In this document: piece after piece, positions 1-11,391 of the stretch
Numbering within the stretch: position 1 is the first letter of the stretch
Layout: each line of letters starts with the position of its first letter
Source of the DNA: Euleptes europaea
Lineage: Eukaryota > Chordata > Lepidosauria > Squamata > Sphaerodactylidae
DNA: 64,000 nt
Direction of reading: 5' to 3'
Assembly: GCF_029931775.1 (NCBI RefSeq)
Contig: NW_026612051.1
Span: forward strand, 186,001-250,000
The notes under the pieces: generated by a model
Database searches by the model: none
What the model was told of the DNA's origin: nothing
The model's input: the letters and a program-made list of their open reading frames with translations, nothing else
Program-made: the position numbers and the translations under genes

Positions 1-640
1 GTGTGAAGTGGAGAGTCTGTTCTTTTTCACGATCTAATGGTTTGCTTAGCACCAGTTCTGCATATTTATTTCCATCTTGTCTCTCTCTAACCTCCAATGT
101 GAAATACTGGTTGGAACTAAGCTGGTAATTTTGGAGAGAATTCACCCCAATGTCTGGATCTTCAGCTTTCCCAAGAAGAAATCTGGTGCCTGTCATAGTG
201 GATTCAATAATTTCTAGCTTGATGTTTTCATTTAGGAACTGTGGTGTATTGTCATTAATATCTTGGATCGTTATAGTTGTATGGAAAATATTCACAGGGT
301 TTTCAACTACAGCATCAAAATTAACAAGGCAAAGTGGATTCTTTCCACATATTTCCTCTCGATCTATCCTGTCATTTACATACAGATTTCCATTCTCTGG
401 ACTGATACTGAAATACTTCATTTTAGCCACAGAGACAGCATGAAGGTTGTGCTTTGCTAGTTCTTTGGCATTTAGACCCAGATCCTTGGCAAGATTTCCC
501 ACAATAGAACCCGTTGGCATTTCTTCAGGTATAGAATACTGAATTTGCTCTGAAGAAGCCCAGCCTGAGAAAGACAATAATGAGAGAAGCAGTACTTGCC
601 TTCTGAGTGCCAGGACATTCTCTCTTTGCCTTCTCTCCAT
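1..640 (-). CDS. PCDHGB: Protocadherin gamma-B-like variable exon, 5' part (cut by window edge)
   Basis: Minus-strand reading frame open from an ATG at 640 to the window edge, about 213 codons. It starts [15 protein letters not shown], a hydrophobic signal peptide follows, and the mature protein begins near residue 29 ([10 protein letters not shown]). EC1 (about 29-133) has the clustered-protocadherin loop C-x5-C (CGKNPLC) after DRIDREEI and ends with the calcium-binding linker [11 protein letters not shown]2 follows, with LDREKE near the edge. EC1 resembles the type II exons further right, while the visible EC2 piece ([20 protein letters not shown]) is closer to type I, so this exon is not a plain copy of either. 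The protein should be a neuronal adhesion receptor isoform. The rest of the exon and its donor lie left of the window. B-type assignment rests on similarity to the complete neighbours, because the tail is not visible. Confidence 0.9.
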   Translation of the reverse strand, partial: MERRQRENVLALRRQVLLLSLLSFSGWASSEQIQYSIPEEMPTGSIVGNLAKDLGLNAKELAKHNLHAVSVAKMKYFSISPENGNLYVNDRIDREEICGKNPLCLVNFDAVVENPVNIFHTTITIQDINDNTPQFLNENIKLEIIESTMTGTRFLLGKAEDPDIGVNSLQNYQLSSNQYFTLEVRERQDGNKYAELVLSKPLDREKEQTLHFT

Positions 641-864
641 CCGGCCGCTGAAAACAGGCTGGTTCCCTTTTCAGCTTCTTGTGATCAGATTAAATTCTCT
701 TGAAGATGAAGCTACTTTCAGTAAGGAAAAATTTACCCCTTTCTCCGTTGGTCTGATTTGTTCTCCTTTGTTGAATGCTTTTTCTTTGTGCTCTGCAGTT
801 CCCGTGATCTGTTATCACAGTGTAGGAAGCATCATTCAGTTTCTGTCCTGTCTCCAGCTCTCAC

Positions 865-888
865 ATTGGCCTATAGCGGCACTTGGAG
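865..888 (-). promoter_or_regulatory. Protocadherin conserved sequence element (CSE), diverged
   Basis: Lies 225 bp upstream of the ATG at 640. On the plus strand it reads ATTGGCCTATAGCGGCACTT then GGAG, matching about 19 of 24 positions of the element in front of the type I exons. AGCG is kept, so the minus-strand CGCT core is intact. In mammals this element binds CTCF and drives promoter choice; that role is inferred here. Confidence 0.65.
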
Positions 889-2032
889 GCTCAGGGAAGA
901 ATTGCAAGAAAAACCATCTTCTCCAATATAAAACTGAAGCATTACCACAATGTATATCCCCCGAATCTAAGACTTTTCCTTTGTTTCCTTGCAATTTATA
1001 TTCCATTTATTTTGCTTCATGCATATTTATGTCTTTTAATATATGACTGCTCCTTTAGTGCTGAAGAGAAGTGGTGTGTAGATAAACATTTTCTCTATCA
1101 TGTAAGATCACAGTTTTTGAAGTTGATTTTTAGGCCTCTCATTACAGAGGTTGCTTTTTAGAGAATGAATAACAAGCATAGTTCTGGAATACTACTATTT
1201 CCACCACGACTCCAAATATCTACACTGTATTCTTAGCGAAAAGCTCAACTGCAGCATCCCCCATCTATTTTCTCTGCAATACACACAATGATCCCTATAG
1301 GGTTGCCAACTTCCAGATAATAGCTGGAGATCTCCTGGTATTACAACTGATCTCCAGCCGATAGAGATCTGTTCACCTGGAGAAAATGGCTGCTTTGGCA
1401 ATTTTTGTCTATGGCATTGAAGTCCCTCCCCTCCCCAAACCCCGCCCTCCTCAGACTCCACCCCCAAAACCTCCCGCCGGTGGCGAAGAGGGATCTGGCA
1501 ACCCTAGATCCCTATGTTATCACTCAAAACAAATGCCAAGCCCTACAACACTATGGATTTCACAACCTTTTAGACTCTATTCCAGCTCCTTGGTGATATT
1601 CATGTATTACTTATTTTGAAATATTGTATGCTGCCTCTTCAAGGACCTGCTTGAGGTGGCGCACAAAACAAACAAGATAAAATCCTCAAACTAGAAAATT
1701 ATTAAAGTTAGCAAGCCATTAAAAACGCAGTCAACAAAAACCTAGAGTATGAAGCCTCATAAAACCCCAGAGCATAATACATTTATCAGCCTGAGTAGCA
1801 CTCCTCACGCTAGAAGCAAATGATAAAACAGTAAAACAGTAAAAAATATCAAACTCCTAGTAACCAGGAGGAGCCATTATGAATGTTTGATATTTACCTT
1901 GACTAACACTGCTGGATTAAAAAAAAAGATATTTCTGTATTACACTGTTTTTGGGTCTAGATTCAGTACATACGCTGTCAACGACTTGCAACCTACTACT
2001 TGCCTGTTTGCCAAGGCTTTTGATGCAGTATG
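889..2032. other. Intergenic stretch 5' of the partial exon
   Basis: No coding sequence recognised. It holds one ~208 bp inverted-end repeat (listed separately) and, at about 1615-1690, a short stretch resembling the 3' tail of a LINE or SINE. The last 21 bases (2012-2032) are the left target-site duplication of the LINE that follows. Confidence 0.6.
1299..1506. repeat. ~210 bp interspersed repeat with AGGGTTGCCA / GGCAACCCT ends
   Basis: Starts AGGGTTGCCAAC and ends CTGGCAACCCTA, so the ends are inverted repeats. The 9 bp flank GATCCCTAT is present at 1290-1298 and 1507-1515, a target-site duplication. The body carries TCTCCAGCCGATAGAGATC and a CCCTCCCCTCCCCAAACCCC tract. About nine related copies occur in the window in both orientations. 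It encodes nothing and looks like a non-autonomous DNA transposon (MITE); a superfamily cannot be given from this alone. Confidence 0.85.
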
Positions 2033-3560
2033 GGAATTGACCCTCGCCTTTTATTCCTTTTAAAAAAACTCCACTCATCCACAACATGCCAAGTAAAATA
2101 TTCTTCAAACGGTGGCCTTACTGATAAGATCCCATTTAATAAGGGTGTGAAGCACGGTTGTATACTTGCTCCCCTTCTTTTTAATCTGTTTCTGTCAGAC
2201 CTGGCTTGTTCTTTAGAGCCTATTAATGGACACCCTCCTAAAATGGGAGGCAAAGCCATTCCTATTCTTTTATATGCCGATGACACCGCTATTTTATCCT
2301 ACTCTAAAATCGGACTCAAACGCTACTTAAGTGCGTTTGAGGAATACTGTCATCTAAATCTTCTTAAAATTAATTACTCTAAGACTAATGTCGTGGTTTT
2401 TTCAAAAAAATGGTCGCCCACCAGCTGGCGTATTGGTCAGGCCAAAATCCAACAGGTGAAGAGTTTTAAATATCTCAGCATTACTTTTAATTATAACCTT
2501 AAATGGGCAGTTCATAGATCCAGGATTACCAAACTTGGGAGAATCTCTTCAAATCAACTGATGTCCTTCTTTCTTTATAAGGGTAACCAGTATGTCCCCG
2601 CCGCAGTTAAGGTATTCAACTCCAAAATCTTACCCCAGATTCTGTATGGTGTACCTATCTGGGCAAATGCGTTCAATCCGGACTTAGAATCCATTCAAGC
2701 TAACTTTTTTAGAAAAATGCTTGGTCTCCCTCGCTGTGTCTCTTATTATGCTATTACCTCTGAACTTGGTCAAAGCTTGTGTGAAACCAAGGCATGGCTG
2801 CTAACTATTCGTTATTGGCTTAAACTGTTTTTTAGAACAGAGCGTGGTTCTCTGATGTCTCTGCTGCTAAAAGAACTTCATAATACCTCCTGGGATTGTT
2901 TAATTCTGTCTAAAATAAGATCATCTGGAGTCTGTGGAAGACCTGGCTTTAACTAGTGAGGCCCACATTTTTAAAATTGTTAAACAGCGTTTCTTGGATA
3001 TGGAGCGTCAGACGTTACTCCCCACTCAACCCTTGGTCTGCTCTCCAGCAATGTTGGGCCTCAAGAATTTAAACAACAATATTCCCCATTATTTTCATAC
3101 ATTCCACCCCTCCGCAGAGCCTTCTCTCTCGCTAGGGTTAATGCCTTTCCTTCAAGGATGCTATATGGAAGGTATCAACAAATACCAATCCAGGATAGGA
3201 CTTGTCCCTGTGATACCTATTCCCTGGACTCAATTGATCATATTCTGTTGGTCTGCCCCTTATATGAAACACCCCGTGGGAAATGGTTAAAAAATTGGCT
3301 TCTTTCCAAATATCACCTATCTACCCAAGAAAAACGTCAATTTTTATTAAACGATTCCGATCCGGAGTTTACCTTAGATGTTGCCAATTTTCTAGTGGAT
3401 GTGATGAAAGTTCAAAAAGCCCAAAGTTTGTAATTTCTACTTTTGGAATTTACTGGCCTATGTTTTTATCTTAATGACTGCATATTTTATGTACCTTTGT
3501 AACAATTGTAATATTACTTATGCCATTAAAGGTTTTTTCAAGGTTTTCCCCAAGGTTTTT
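2033..3560 (+). mobile_element. 5'-truncated non-LTR retrotransposon (LINE) with reverse transcriptase
   Basis: The plus strand encodes the C-terminal half of a LINE ORF2. A frame of about 307 codons (2033-2956) has the reverse-transcriptase blocks GVKHGCILAPLLFNLF and LLYADDTAIL (catalytic YADD), then INYSKTNVVVF and the thumb. A second frame (about 3158-3433) has a C-terminal Cys/His cluster, CPCDTYSLDSIDHILLVC; the two are separated by a frame break near 2950, so the element is dead. The 3' end has AAGGTTTTTC-like tandem units, and 21 bp direct repeats (CAAGGCTTTTGATGCAGTATG at 2012-2032 and 3561-3581) flank it. This fits target-primed insertion of a copy truncated inside the RT. I cannot fix the clade; an R4/Dong- or Vingi-like origin is possible. 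It is antisense to the protocadherin exons. Confidence 0.85.
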
Positions 3561-3765
3561 CAAGGCTTTTGATGCAGTATGAACAGAATACATCTTTTTT
3601 TTTTGGGGGGGGGGGAAGCATTCATGTTTTTTTTTTCTATTTGGTTTTAATGTATAATGTTTTAAATGTTTTTTGTAAGCTGCACTGAGCCAAAAGTTTT
3701 AATTTTAAAAAATCATCCACTCAGCAATGTTGAAAGTCTAGCCTATGGAGCCTTCTTCCACTTTA

Positions 3766-3850
3766 ACTGTGCAATCCTAAACCAAGTTACATTCTTCAAA
3801 GCCAATCGACTTGAGAGGGCTCAGAAAGGTGTAACTCTGCATAGGATGAC
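3766..3850. repeat. Short palindromic repeat (MITE-like)
   Basis: The left arm GTGCAATCCTAAACCAAGTT is mirrored by the right arm GGTGTAACTCTGCATAGGAT with a spacer of about 40 bp. I recognise this hairpin type (TGCAATCCTA...TAGGATTGCA) as a common interspersed repeat of amniotes. It is degenerate here. Confidence 0.55.
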
Positions 3851-4723
3851 ACTTCAAGTGGTTCTTCCTTTGGTAGAAGAGGTACTTATGTTGTTGGAAG
3901 GCTCTTTAGGCTTGGTAAGATATTGGCCAATGTGAATGATATCAATGTATATAAAACATTTCATTTACTTGATTGCCTGCCTACCTTGCTGAGACTCAAG
4001 GCGGATTACAGAATATAAAACAACCAGACAGCGGAGAACTCCAACCAACAGTGCAGTACGCTAGGATTACAGAAGATTCAGAATGTTTTGTGAGATGGGA
4101 ACAATTTATGTATTTCAGAAACTTTACATTTGATCTCATATGCTGTGCATTGGTGAAGCCTATAAGAGCTGGAATTATCACCAAATTCTGCCCAGAAACA
4201 TTCAGAAACATGAGCCACCAGCAGCCATCGGAGATGGTACTCAGCCGGACAATCTTCACTAAGCCATTTGTTTCTTTACTTAGAATGTTTGTATTCTGCC
4301 TATCCAAAAACTTGTTCAAGGTTAACAGAAAAATATATTAATTAAAACCACAAATTATCAAGCATCAAAAACAACAGCAATAAAAAGAATTCATCAGCAA
4401 TATAACCATCCCAGTGAACATGTATATAAAACCAGCAGGAAACAAGACCACGAAACCATTCCAACAGCATAAAATAATCCCAGAAGCATCTAAGAAGGTC
4501 ATAAAAAATCAAATTATGGTGAAAACAGGCAAAGATGATAGAACATAAAAATAATTTTTTTAAAGTTAGTTAAAAGGAGAGGTGAACAGAAGGACATTGA
4601 ATCAGACCAATCTATGCTTTACTAGCAGGCACATCACCAGTCCCCTCATCAGGACTGCACAATCCATAACCCGCCCTGAGCCCTGCCTTGGTTGGGGATT
4701 GAGAGCGGGCTTGAAATCTAATT

Positions 4724-4758
<35 letters not shown>
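4724..4758. repeat. (ATC)n microsatellite
   Basis: About twelve uninterrupted ATC units directly follow a retroelement 3'-end-like sequence (GAGAGCGGGCTTGAAATCTA), as expected for a SINE or LINE tail that became a microsatellite. Confidence 0.9.
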
Positions 4759-5261
4759 TATTTATGCAGAAAGTGGTGGACTGTAAAGATCAAATATCTC
4801 TAGAAGCCTGACACAAGAGAAATGAGAGATGCTTCTACAAAAGGGAGATACCCCAGTGCCCCCAGCTAATTTATCCAAGGATTTTTTTCCTCCCAGTTTT
4901 AAAATAAAACAATCATTTACTTTTTCACAAGCAGTAAAGCTCATCCAAATAGACCCCAAGAAAACCTACATCGATTTGCAACTTTTCTCCACCCTCTAGT
5001 TGCTACTAGATATTGCAGAGGATTAAAAAAAACACCACACAACCAGAATCATATGTCAGTGAATGACTACAGTGAAAGTCCTCTGAACAACAGATTATGA
5101 GCAACACACCAGAATAGAAATGGCAAGATGTTCAGAAATCAAATGTGTGAGCATGATCTAAACCCACCCTGTCATTCTAGAGAGATAATTACAACATGCT
5201 GTACCTCTAATGATTAAGAACCTTAATTTTAATTTCTAATACCCATTTGCTAACCTTGGAT

Positions 5262-5426
5262 TTGCAAGGCACAAGGCGTTTGGAGGTGGTTTGCCTTTAC
5301 CTTCCTCTGCATAACAACACTGGTATTCCTTGGTGGTCTCCCATCCAAGTACTAACCAGGGCCAACCCTGCTTAAGTTTCTGAGATCTGACAAGATCAGG
5401 CTAGCCTGGGCCATCCAGGTCAGGGC
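5262..5426 (-). mobile_element. 5S rRNA-derived SINE, minus strand
   Basis: Read on the minus strand, the head matches 5S rRNA: CAGATCTCAGAAACTTAAGC, then an AGTACTTGGATGGGAGACCA block (the internal promoter region of 5S) and AAGGAATACCAG. A non-5S body follows (GGAAGGTAAAGGCAAACCAC). A second copy of the family sits at 49359-49581. It is a retroposon fossil, not a 5S gene. Confidence 0.8.
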
Positions 5427-5435
5427 GTCTACGTT

Positions 5436-6435
5436 AAATACCAGAGGTACAGTTATGAAGAATATTGTCTATAATCTAGCACTAAGAAGGCAAAGTTTTG
5501 GTTTCTGGATTCTGAGGACGAGCAACGATGGAAGAAAGCAGGCACAATTCCATCTTCATAGTTTGGTGGCACTATGTTATCACTATCTGTTTGTGAAAAA
5601 GGGCCACAGCACTGCAGACATTTGTGATTCCCTGATGGTTGAAGGTTCATAAAAATGGTGTATGTGTTAAGTGTTGTCAAGTCACTTCCAACTAATGGCG
5701 ATTCTATGAATTAATGACCTCCAAAACAACCTATTGTTGGCAGCCTTGCTCGGGTCTTGCAAACTGAGGGCCGTGGCTTCCTTTATTGACAGAAACATTA
5801 TAAAACTAGAAACATTATTGAAAGGAATAAAAGAAAATCAAAGTTAAAGCCAGCACCAAGTAGAGCTATAGATCAGACCAGTACTCTGATCTAACGGATT
5901 GGTCCTTCATTTGCAGCCTCTTGGAAGTTTTGAGCAAATACCAGGTTCAGAGTTGCGGTAGCAGATAGGGATGGGTATCCATTATATTTCACCCTCTGCT
6001 TGCAAAACAGTTCATAGGGTTGTCAACCTTCAAGTATTAGCTGGAGATCTCCTGCTGTTATAACTGATCTGCCAATAGAGATCAGTTCACCTGGAGAAAA
6101 TGGCCTCTTTGGCAATTGGACTCTATGGCATTGAAGTCCCTCCCCTCCACAAACCCTGCCCTCTTCAGGCTCCGCCCCAAAAACCTCCCGTGGGCTGCGA
6201 ACAGGGATCTGGCAACCCTAACAGTTCATGATGTCCTGGTCTCACTATTACAGGGCCTTTGCTCAGTGGCCTGCAGCAGGTAGAAAGAGAGCCAGACATT
6301 GTGTCCAGAATCAGCATCCACTGATACCACTGTATTCACTAGATAATCTGCATCAGATGAGCGAGGCACCATCTTGAACAGAGTCTCTGCTCCCTTTGAA
6401 TGGTAGAGAATCGGAGCCCTGTTAGCATTGAGAAC
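5436..6435 (-). pseudogene. Broken protocadherin gamma-B-like variable exon (3' part only)
   Basis: Three minus-strand pieces align in order with the intact B-type exons. Piece 1 (about 6230-6435) is the EC5/EC6 junction and early EC6: PILYHSKGAETLFKMVPRSS then [17 protein letters not shown]. Piece 2 (about 5835-5995) is the end of EC6 and the membrane region at DNA level. Piece 3 (about 5436-5655) is the tail: IVPPNYEDGIVPAFFHRCSS then ESRNQNFAF. Frames are broken, everything 5' of late EC5 is missing, no CSE was found upstream, and a 205 bp repeat (6016-6220) is inserted in EC6. It is the decayed remnant of an exon once lying between the A-type exon and the left-edge exon. It lacks the signal peptide and adhesive repeats and cannot make a receptor. 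Confidence 0.85.
6016..6220. repeat. ~205 bp interspersed repeat inserted in the protocadherin remnant
   Basis: Same family as 1299-1506: starts AGGGTTGTCAACC, ends CTGGCAACCCTA. The 9 bp duplication ACAGTTCAT lies at 6007-6015 and 6221-6229. Protocadherin EC6 sequence continues on both sides, so it inserted into the exon or its remnant. Confidence 0.9.
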
Positions 6436-7674
6436 AGTCCCAAGATCCTTTTTCCCAAGCCAGAAACCTTCTTCATTTTGTCTCTGTGAAAAGCATTGCA
6501 TCTGTATCTCTTGACTTTCATTTTCTTAGTTTCAGTGCAGCTGTCCAATCTATCAAAATCATTTTAATATTATTTCTGTCTTTTGAGGTATTAGCCATCC
6601 CAGACAGTTTTGTGTTATCTGCAGATTTGCAAGGATTCCCTCCGCCCCTACAAACAAGAAATCATTGGTACAATGTTGAAGTGTACCAGCTCCTGGACAA
6701 AACCCTGTGGCACCCCATTCGAACCTCATTCTGGACCGATGAAGTGCCATTGATGGCCATTCTTTGAGCGTAATTCCCTATCTAGCTGCAAATTCATCTG
6801 ACAGGACTCTCATTTAGCCAACATCTAAGTGGTATGCTAAATATGGATTTGTATGATGGATATAGACTTTTCTGCAATCAAGGTACAGTGAAGTGCATCT
6901 ACAGCTAAAATGTATTTATTTAAAACATTTATAAGCCCACCTTTCCCCCAGGCAACTGGAACCCAAGGTAGGTAACAGATTAAAAACAACACTATCACAA
7001 ATGTTTAAGACATTAAATTATAAAAGCTTTCAGTGGAAACCTTATGAACAACATTCCCAACAGACTCCCACCATTAAGAACCGAAGTTGTTTTACTTTTT
7101 AACATTTAATTGTTATGTCTATTTATTTATTTGATTCTTCTTGTAAGCCACACTCAGTACGTTTCTATTGCAGAATCAGTCCACTCAAAACCGACTGACT
7201 AACCTAACACTGAATCATGCTGCTTGAGTGCTTTTTAAGTAGGACAAAACAGAAATCTTAAAAATAATGAAGTAAATATGATACAAAATATAATAATACT
7301 TAACATTTAGGTAGCGCTTTTGCATATTCAAAGTACACAAATTATCTGTTTTGTAATCTCAAAACAACCTTTTAGGGAAATTACAGCCATATTGTAGGGA
7401 TGGTGGTGGCAGAGGATAAGAGAAAGTGGCTGATGTGAGATTTGAATTAGAGTCTTTCTGAGCATAGTCTCTTAGCCACTAAGCTACAGCAGCTCCTATA
7501 CATCTAATAGGACATGGCATACATAGCTGACATGACACACTACAGATCATACTATGTTCCAGGTGGTGAAATTCGGTACAAGGGGTGATCCATAGCTCAA
7601 GTGTGTGGAGGCTCAGATAAGTAATAGAGCACATCTTTAGCTTGTTGTCTCAGTCCCTGGAATCACCAGTTAAT
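6436..7674. other. Intergenic stretch with old repeats
   Basis: No gene seen. The part at about 6560-6800 (GTGTTATCTGCAGATTTGCA, later CCCTGTGGCACCCCATTCGA) resembles a widespread amniote interspersed repeat whose family I cannot name. Around 6905-6990 is a LINE/SINE 3'-end-like piece. About 7300-7500 is SINE-like, ending CTTAGCCACTAAGCTACAGC, which reads as a tRNA-like head on the minus strand. Confidence 0.4.
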
Positions 7675-7882
7675 AGGGCTGCCAGGTCCCTCCTCACCAC
7701 CGGTGGGAGGTTTTTGAGGCAGAACCTGGGGAGGGCGGGGTTTGGGGAGGGGAGGGACTTCAATGGCATAGAGTGCAATTGCCAAAGCGGCCATTTTTTC
7801 CAGGTGAACGAATCTCTAACGGCTGGAGATCAGTCGTAACAGCAGGAGATCTCCAGCTAGTACCTGGAGGATGGCAACCCTA
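7675..7882. repeat. ~210 bp interspersed repeat (reverse orientation)
   Basis: Starts AGGGCTGCCAGGTCCC and ends GGATGGCAACCCTA, the opposite orientation to 1299-1506. Flanks ACCAGTTAAT and ACCAGTTCAG are an imperfect target-site duplication. Confidence 0.8.
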
Positions 7883-8666
7883 CCAGTTCAGTGTTCTCAA
7901 GGGTAGTTCTCAAATGACCCACAGGTACTTAAGTAGCACCCTCTGGGCCCATTTCTGTTCTTTTATACCACATTTCAATACACAGTGGCAAGAACTGGAG
8001 AGCGCTTGCAGTAGGCAGCCTGTGAGAACAAGCAATGGGTTATTCACTCCAAGAAGCCTTGCACTATCTTCTGCATGAAGGGGAACCAGAAGTCATTGCC
8101 ATGGAAGACGATAAATGAAGATCTAGATTAAGGATATGTTTGTTCTCTGTGCAGCCTGGATTTTATGCTTATATATGCAGAACCAAAGCTCATCAATTTC
8201 AGGTTACTCTGAAGTAAGGATTGTAGTCTTACTGCAGAAAGGCCACATACTGTACAACCACAAAAGAAAGTCCTTTTGTATGTCTGAAGTGACACATAAG
8301 CGAAGATCAGCCCAAGACACCCTATTTGTGGTGCCTTCATTCCCTCAAATTACAGCAACAGAGCAATATGCTTTCAGGGAAACTTTACCAAAGGAAATAA
8401 GGTGACCAATGTAATTTCTTAGCTTTCCAGACTAACCTATGGCTGGAAGAGTTTTCGAATGATATGGTATGATTTAATGGATTTCTTACTGTTCTTGATT
8501 TTATGTAACAGCCTTTTATTCTTTTATCTGAAGGAATATAAAATAGTTTACTGAACAAATAAAATCTATCACTTCTCTAGGACTAAAACTAGAATAATTT
8601 CTGTTAATAACTTATTGGAAATTTATTTTGCACCAAAATGTCTTAAATTTGACAAAGACGGCTCAC
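7883..8666. other. Intron side of the A-type exon donor, no features seen
   Basis: AT-rich sequence 3' (in gene orientation) of the A-type donor. It would be intron in any transcript that joins this exon to constant exons further left. No repeats or conserved elements recognised. Confidence 0.5.
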
Positions 8667-11102
8667 CTGGATGCTGGCTGAATCCCCATCAAAACTCTTC
8701 GTATCTTCAGCACCGAGGAAAGGCTCCCTTATTTCACAAGTCTGCTGACTGGGCAGAGTATTAGAGGAGTTAACCTTTGGAAAAGCAAAATTGCTCTTCT
8801 GAGAGTCCGTGGTGAGAGAAAAGTCATGACAGTAGGAGTGAAGAAAAGCTTGGACTCCACTGATTCCTACAAAATGTGAAACTGGGGCTTCACTGAAATT
8901 CACACTTCCAGAATCACATAACTGAGAACTCCTCCATCTGCGAAGTCTGAATGCCAGCAACACAAGGAGGAAGGTGAAAAATAAGCAGGAGACAAAAGCC
9001 ACAGCAACCACCAGGTAGAAGGTGAGATCTGATGGGGGGTCTACAGGAGATGAGATGCTGCTCAGGTCAGTCAAGACATCAGGGATGCTGTCGGCCAGCA
9101 CCACAGTGACCGTGACAGAGGCAGAGAGAGGGGGCTGCCCGTTGTCTTTTACTAAAACCACAAGGCTTTGCTTGATAGCATCCTGGTCCAGGAAGAAACG
9201 GGCTGTCCTGATCTCTCCAGTGTGGAGTCCTATGGTGAAAAGCCCTGGCTCTGTGGCCTTGAGTAACTGATAGGAGAGCCAGCCATTCTGGCTAGAGTCT
9301 GCATCCACCGCCACCACCTTAGTGACAAGATATCCAGGCTCAGAAGAGGGAGGGGCCAGCTCTATTCCAGTGGAACCATCGGTGGGGACAGAAGGGTACA
9401 GGATTTCTGGGGCATTGTCATTCTCATCCAGAATGGAGAGAGTCACTGAAACATTGGAACTGAGTGGTGGGGAGCCTCCATCTTGGGCCTTGACCAGAAA
9501 GTTCATTTCTCTGAATTCTTCATAATCAAAAGAGCTCAAGGCATAAATAATCCCAGTTTCAGAATTAATGGAGAGGAAGGAAGAGAGGGGGAAATCACCC
9601 ACCTGACTTTTTATAATGGAATACTTTATCCTGGAGTTCTCTTCCCAATCTAAATCATTTGCCTTGAGTGAGAAGACAGAAGCACCTCTTTGGTTATTCT
9701 CCATGAGGTAGGAAATGTAGGATGGTTGCGGAAAGAGAGGAGGGTTGTCATTTGTGTCTAAAATTTGGAGTGGAATGATAATGGAAGTAGAAAGGGAGGG
9801 TGTCCCATGGTCTGTGGCTATGACAGTGATATTATAAGAGGCCACCTGTTCCCGGTCCAGGTCTCTGTTGATCACCAAACTATAGTAACTACCATAGGAT
9901 GTTGACAGTTGGAAAGGGAGGTTACTGGGTACAGAACATACAACTTCTGCATTTTTGTTTGAGTCCTGATCTTGCACATTTAAAAGAGCTATTGCAGTCC
10001 CTGGTGGGGAATTCTCAGGGACCGAGTTGATGACAGACGTTATTATCACTTCTGGGGCATTATCATTCACATCAGTAACAAATATCACAACTTTTGACTT
10101 GTCAAACAACTCTCCACCATCATGGACCTGGGCTTCCATTTCATATTGTGTACAGTCTTCATAGTCTAAGTTTCTTGCAAGAATTATTTCCCCTTTGTTA
10201 GAATCCAAGCGGAATATCTGGGAAGCTTTTGCTGTGATTTTTATGAAAGAATACTTCAATTCCTTGTTTATACCTTCATCCAGATCAGTAGCTTTTAAGG
10301 TAACCACCGTGGTTCCTATAGAAATATCTTCTCCAACACTGACTTCATAGATATGTTGGATAAAAACAGGTGGGTTATCATTAGCATCCAGAACAATCAC
10401 ATGAATCTGCACAGTCCCAGTCCTGACAGGATTTCCCCCATCATATGCTGTGAGTACCAGATTATGATCAGCTTCCTCCTCACGGTCCAGGGGCTTTTCC
10501 AGCAGTAATTCAGCATATGGTCTGTCATCAACTGTTTGCACATTGAGGGAAAAATGGGTATTGCTACTGAGCTTGTAACCTTGAAGAGAATTACTCCCTA
10601 AATCAGGATCTTGAGCTTCATACAGTGGAAACAGGGATCCTGGTAGAGTTAACTCACTGATTTTGAGCTCCATTTTCTCTGAACGGAATCTGGGAGCATT
10701 ATCATTAATATCTGTGATTTCCACTCTGACTCCATAAACTTTCATTGAATCCCCAACTATGATCTCAAAATTCAGGAAACACTTTTCCATCCATCCACAG
10801 ATCTCCTCTCTGTCTATTCTCTCTGTGGTATATAAATGGCCACTCTTGTAATTTAAAGCAAAATGCTGAGTCCTACCTGAGGAGAAAATGTGGACTCCAC
10901 GGTGTGAGAGCTCCTTTATTTCCATCTTCAGGTCTTTTGCAATGTTCCCCACCAAATAACCTTTTTCTGTTTCCTCAGGAATGGAGTAGTGAATCTGCCC
11001 AGTAACAACTTGCCAAACATTCACAAAAATTAAGAAAAAGACAGCTCCCATTTTGCAATTCCGAAATGTTGTCATTGCCAGTCCTGTCTGCTTCAGTCTC
11101 AT
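8667..11102 (-). CDS. PCDHGA: Protocadherin gamma-A-like variable exon
   Basis: An intact variable exon of 812 codons from ATG to donor. Signal peptide about 1-35, then QIHYSIPEETEKG opens EC1. EC1 has C-x5-C (CGWMEKC) and ends DINDNAPRF; EC2-EC5 end with DANDNPPVF, DVNDNAPEV, DTNDNPPLF and DENDNAPEI; EC6 has VDADSSQNGWLSY and the GLFTIGLHTGEIRTA block. The membrane helix (about 695-722, FYLVVAVAFVSCLFFTFLLV) is followed by LRRWRSS. The tail has A-type hallmarks: SHFVGISGVQAFLHSYCHDF, SLTTDSQKSNFAFP, and QQTCEIREPFL. The codons for SASIQ end at CAG before GTGAGC (donor GT at 8665-8666), in phase 0; the frame then reads into intron and stops at 8643. ATGs at codons 10 and 18 are alternatives to the chosen start. 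It is the only A-type exon in the window. Confidence 0.95.
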
Positions 11103-11368
11103 GAAGGTGTATCTAATCCTTTGACGAGGTAATGAACAAGGGGCTTATTTTAGCTTGATCTGGATGTGTCAGAAACAGTTTTTAAAAACCTTCCAGACAA
11201 CCTTTGTACATACACACTGTCTATATTTTAAGAATATTCTTAATTTAAAATAATATTCTTCAGTATTTTTGATTCAGTGCAAGTGTGATCTTCTCTCAGG
11301 GTTTTCTGCTATGAAGGAAATTGTTCAGGAAGGCTGAATTTCTCCCTGCAATCAACATTCAGCCTTGG

Positions 11369-11391
11369 TTGGTGAACAGTGGCACACAGAG
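11369..11391 (-). promoter_or_regulatory. CSE-like element of the A-type exon, core altered
   Basis: About 270 bp upstream of the ATG, the plus strand reads TTGGTGAACAGTGGCACACA then GAG, alignable to the B-type element (TTGGCCAACAGCGACACTCT). The expected CAGCG is CAGTG, so the CGCT core is CACT on the gene strand. Position supports the call; sequence match is modest. Confidence 0.45.

Larger units (their letters stand above)
3582..5261. other. Repeat-rich intergenic stretch, no genes seen
   Basis: Holds T and G homopolymers near 3596-3616, a palindromic repeat (3766-3850), a LINE/SINE 3'-end-like piece near 3975-4020 (ACTCAAGGCGGATTACAGAA), another near 4668-4720 running into an ATC microsatellite, and otherwise AT-rich unique-looking DNA. 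Short open frames here show no family motifs. Confidence 0.5.

Noticed and set aside
2012-2032. Apparent reverse-transcriptase AFD motif (AAG GCT TTT GAT)
   Set aside because: The same 21 bases follow the 3' end of the LINE at 3561-3581, so they are the target-site duplication and not part of the element.
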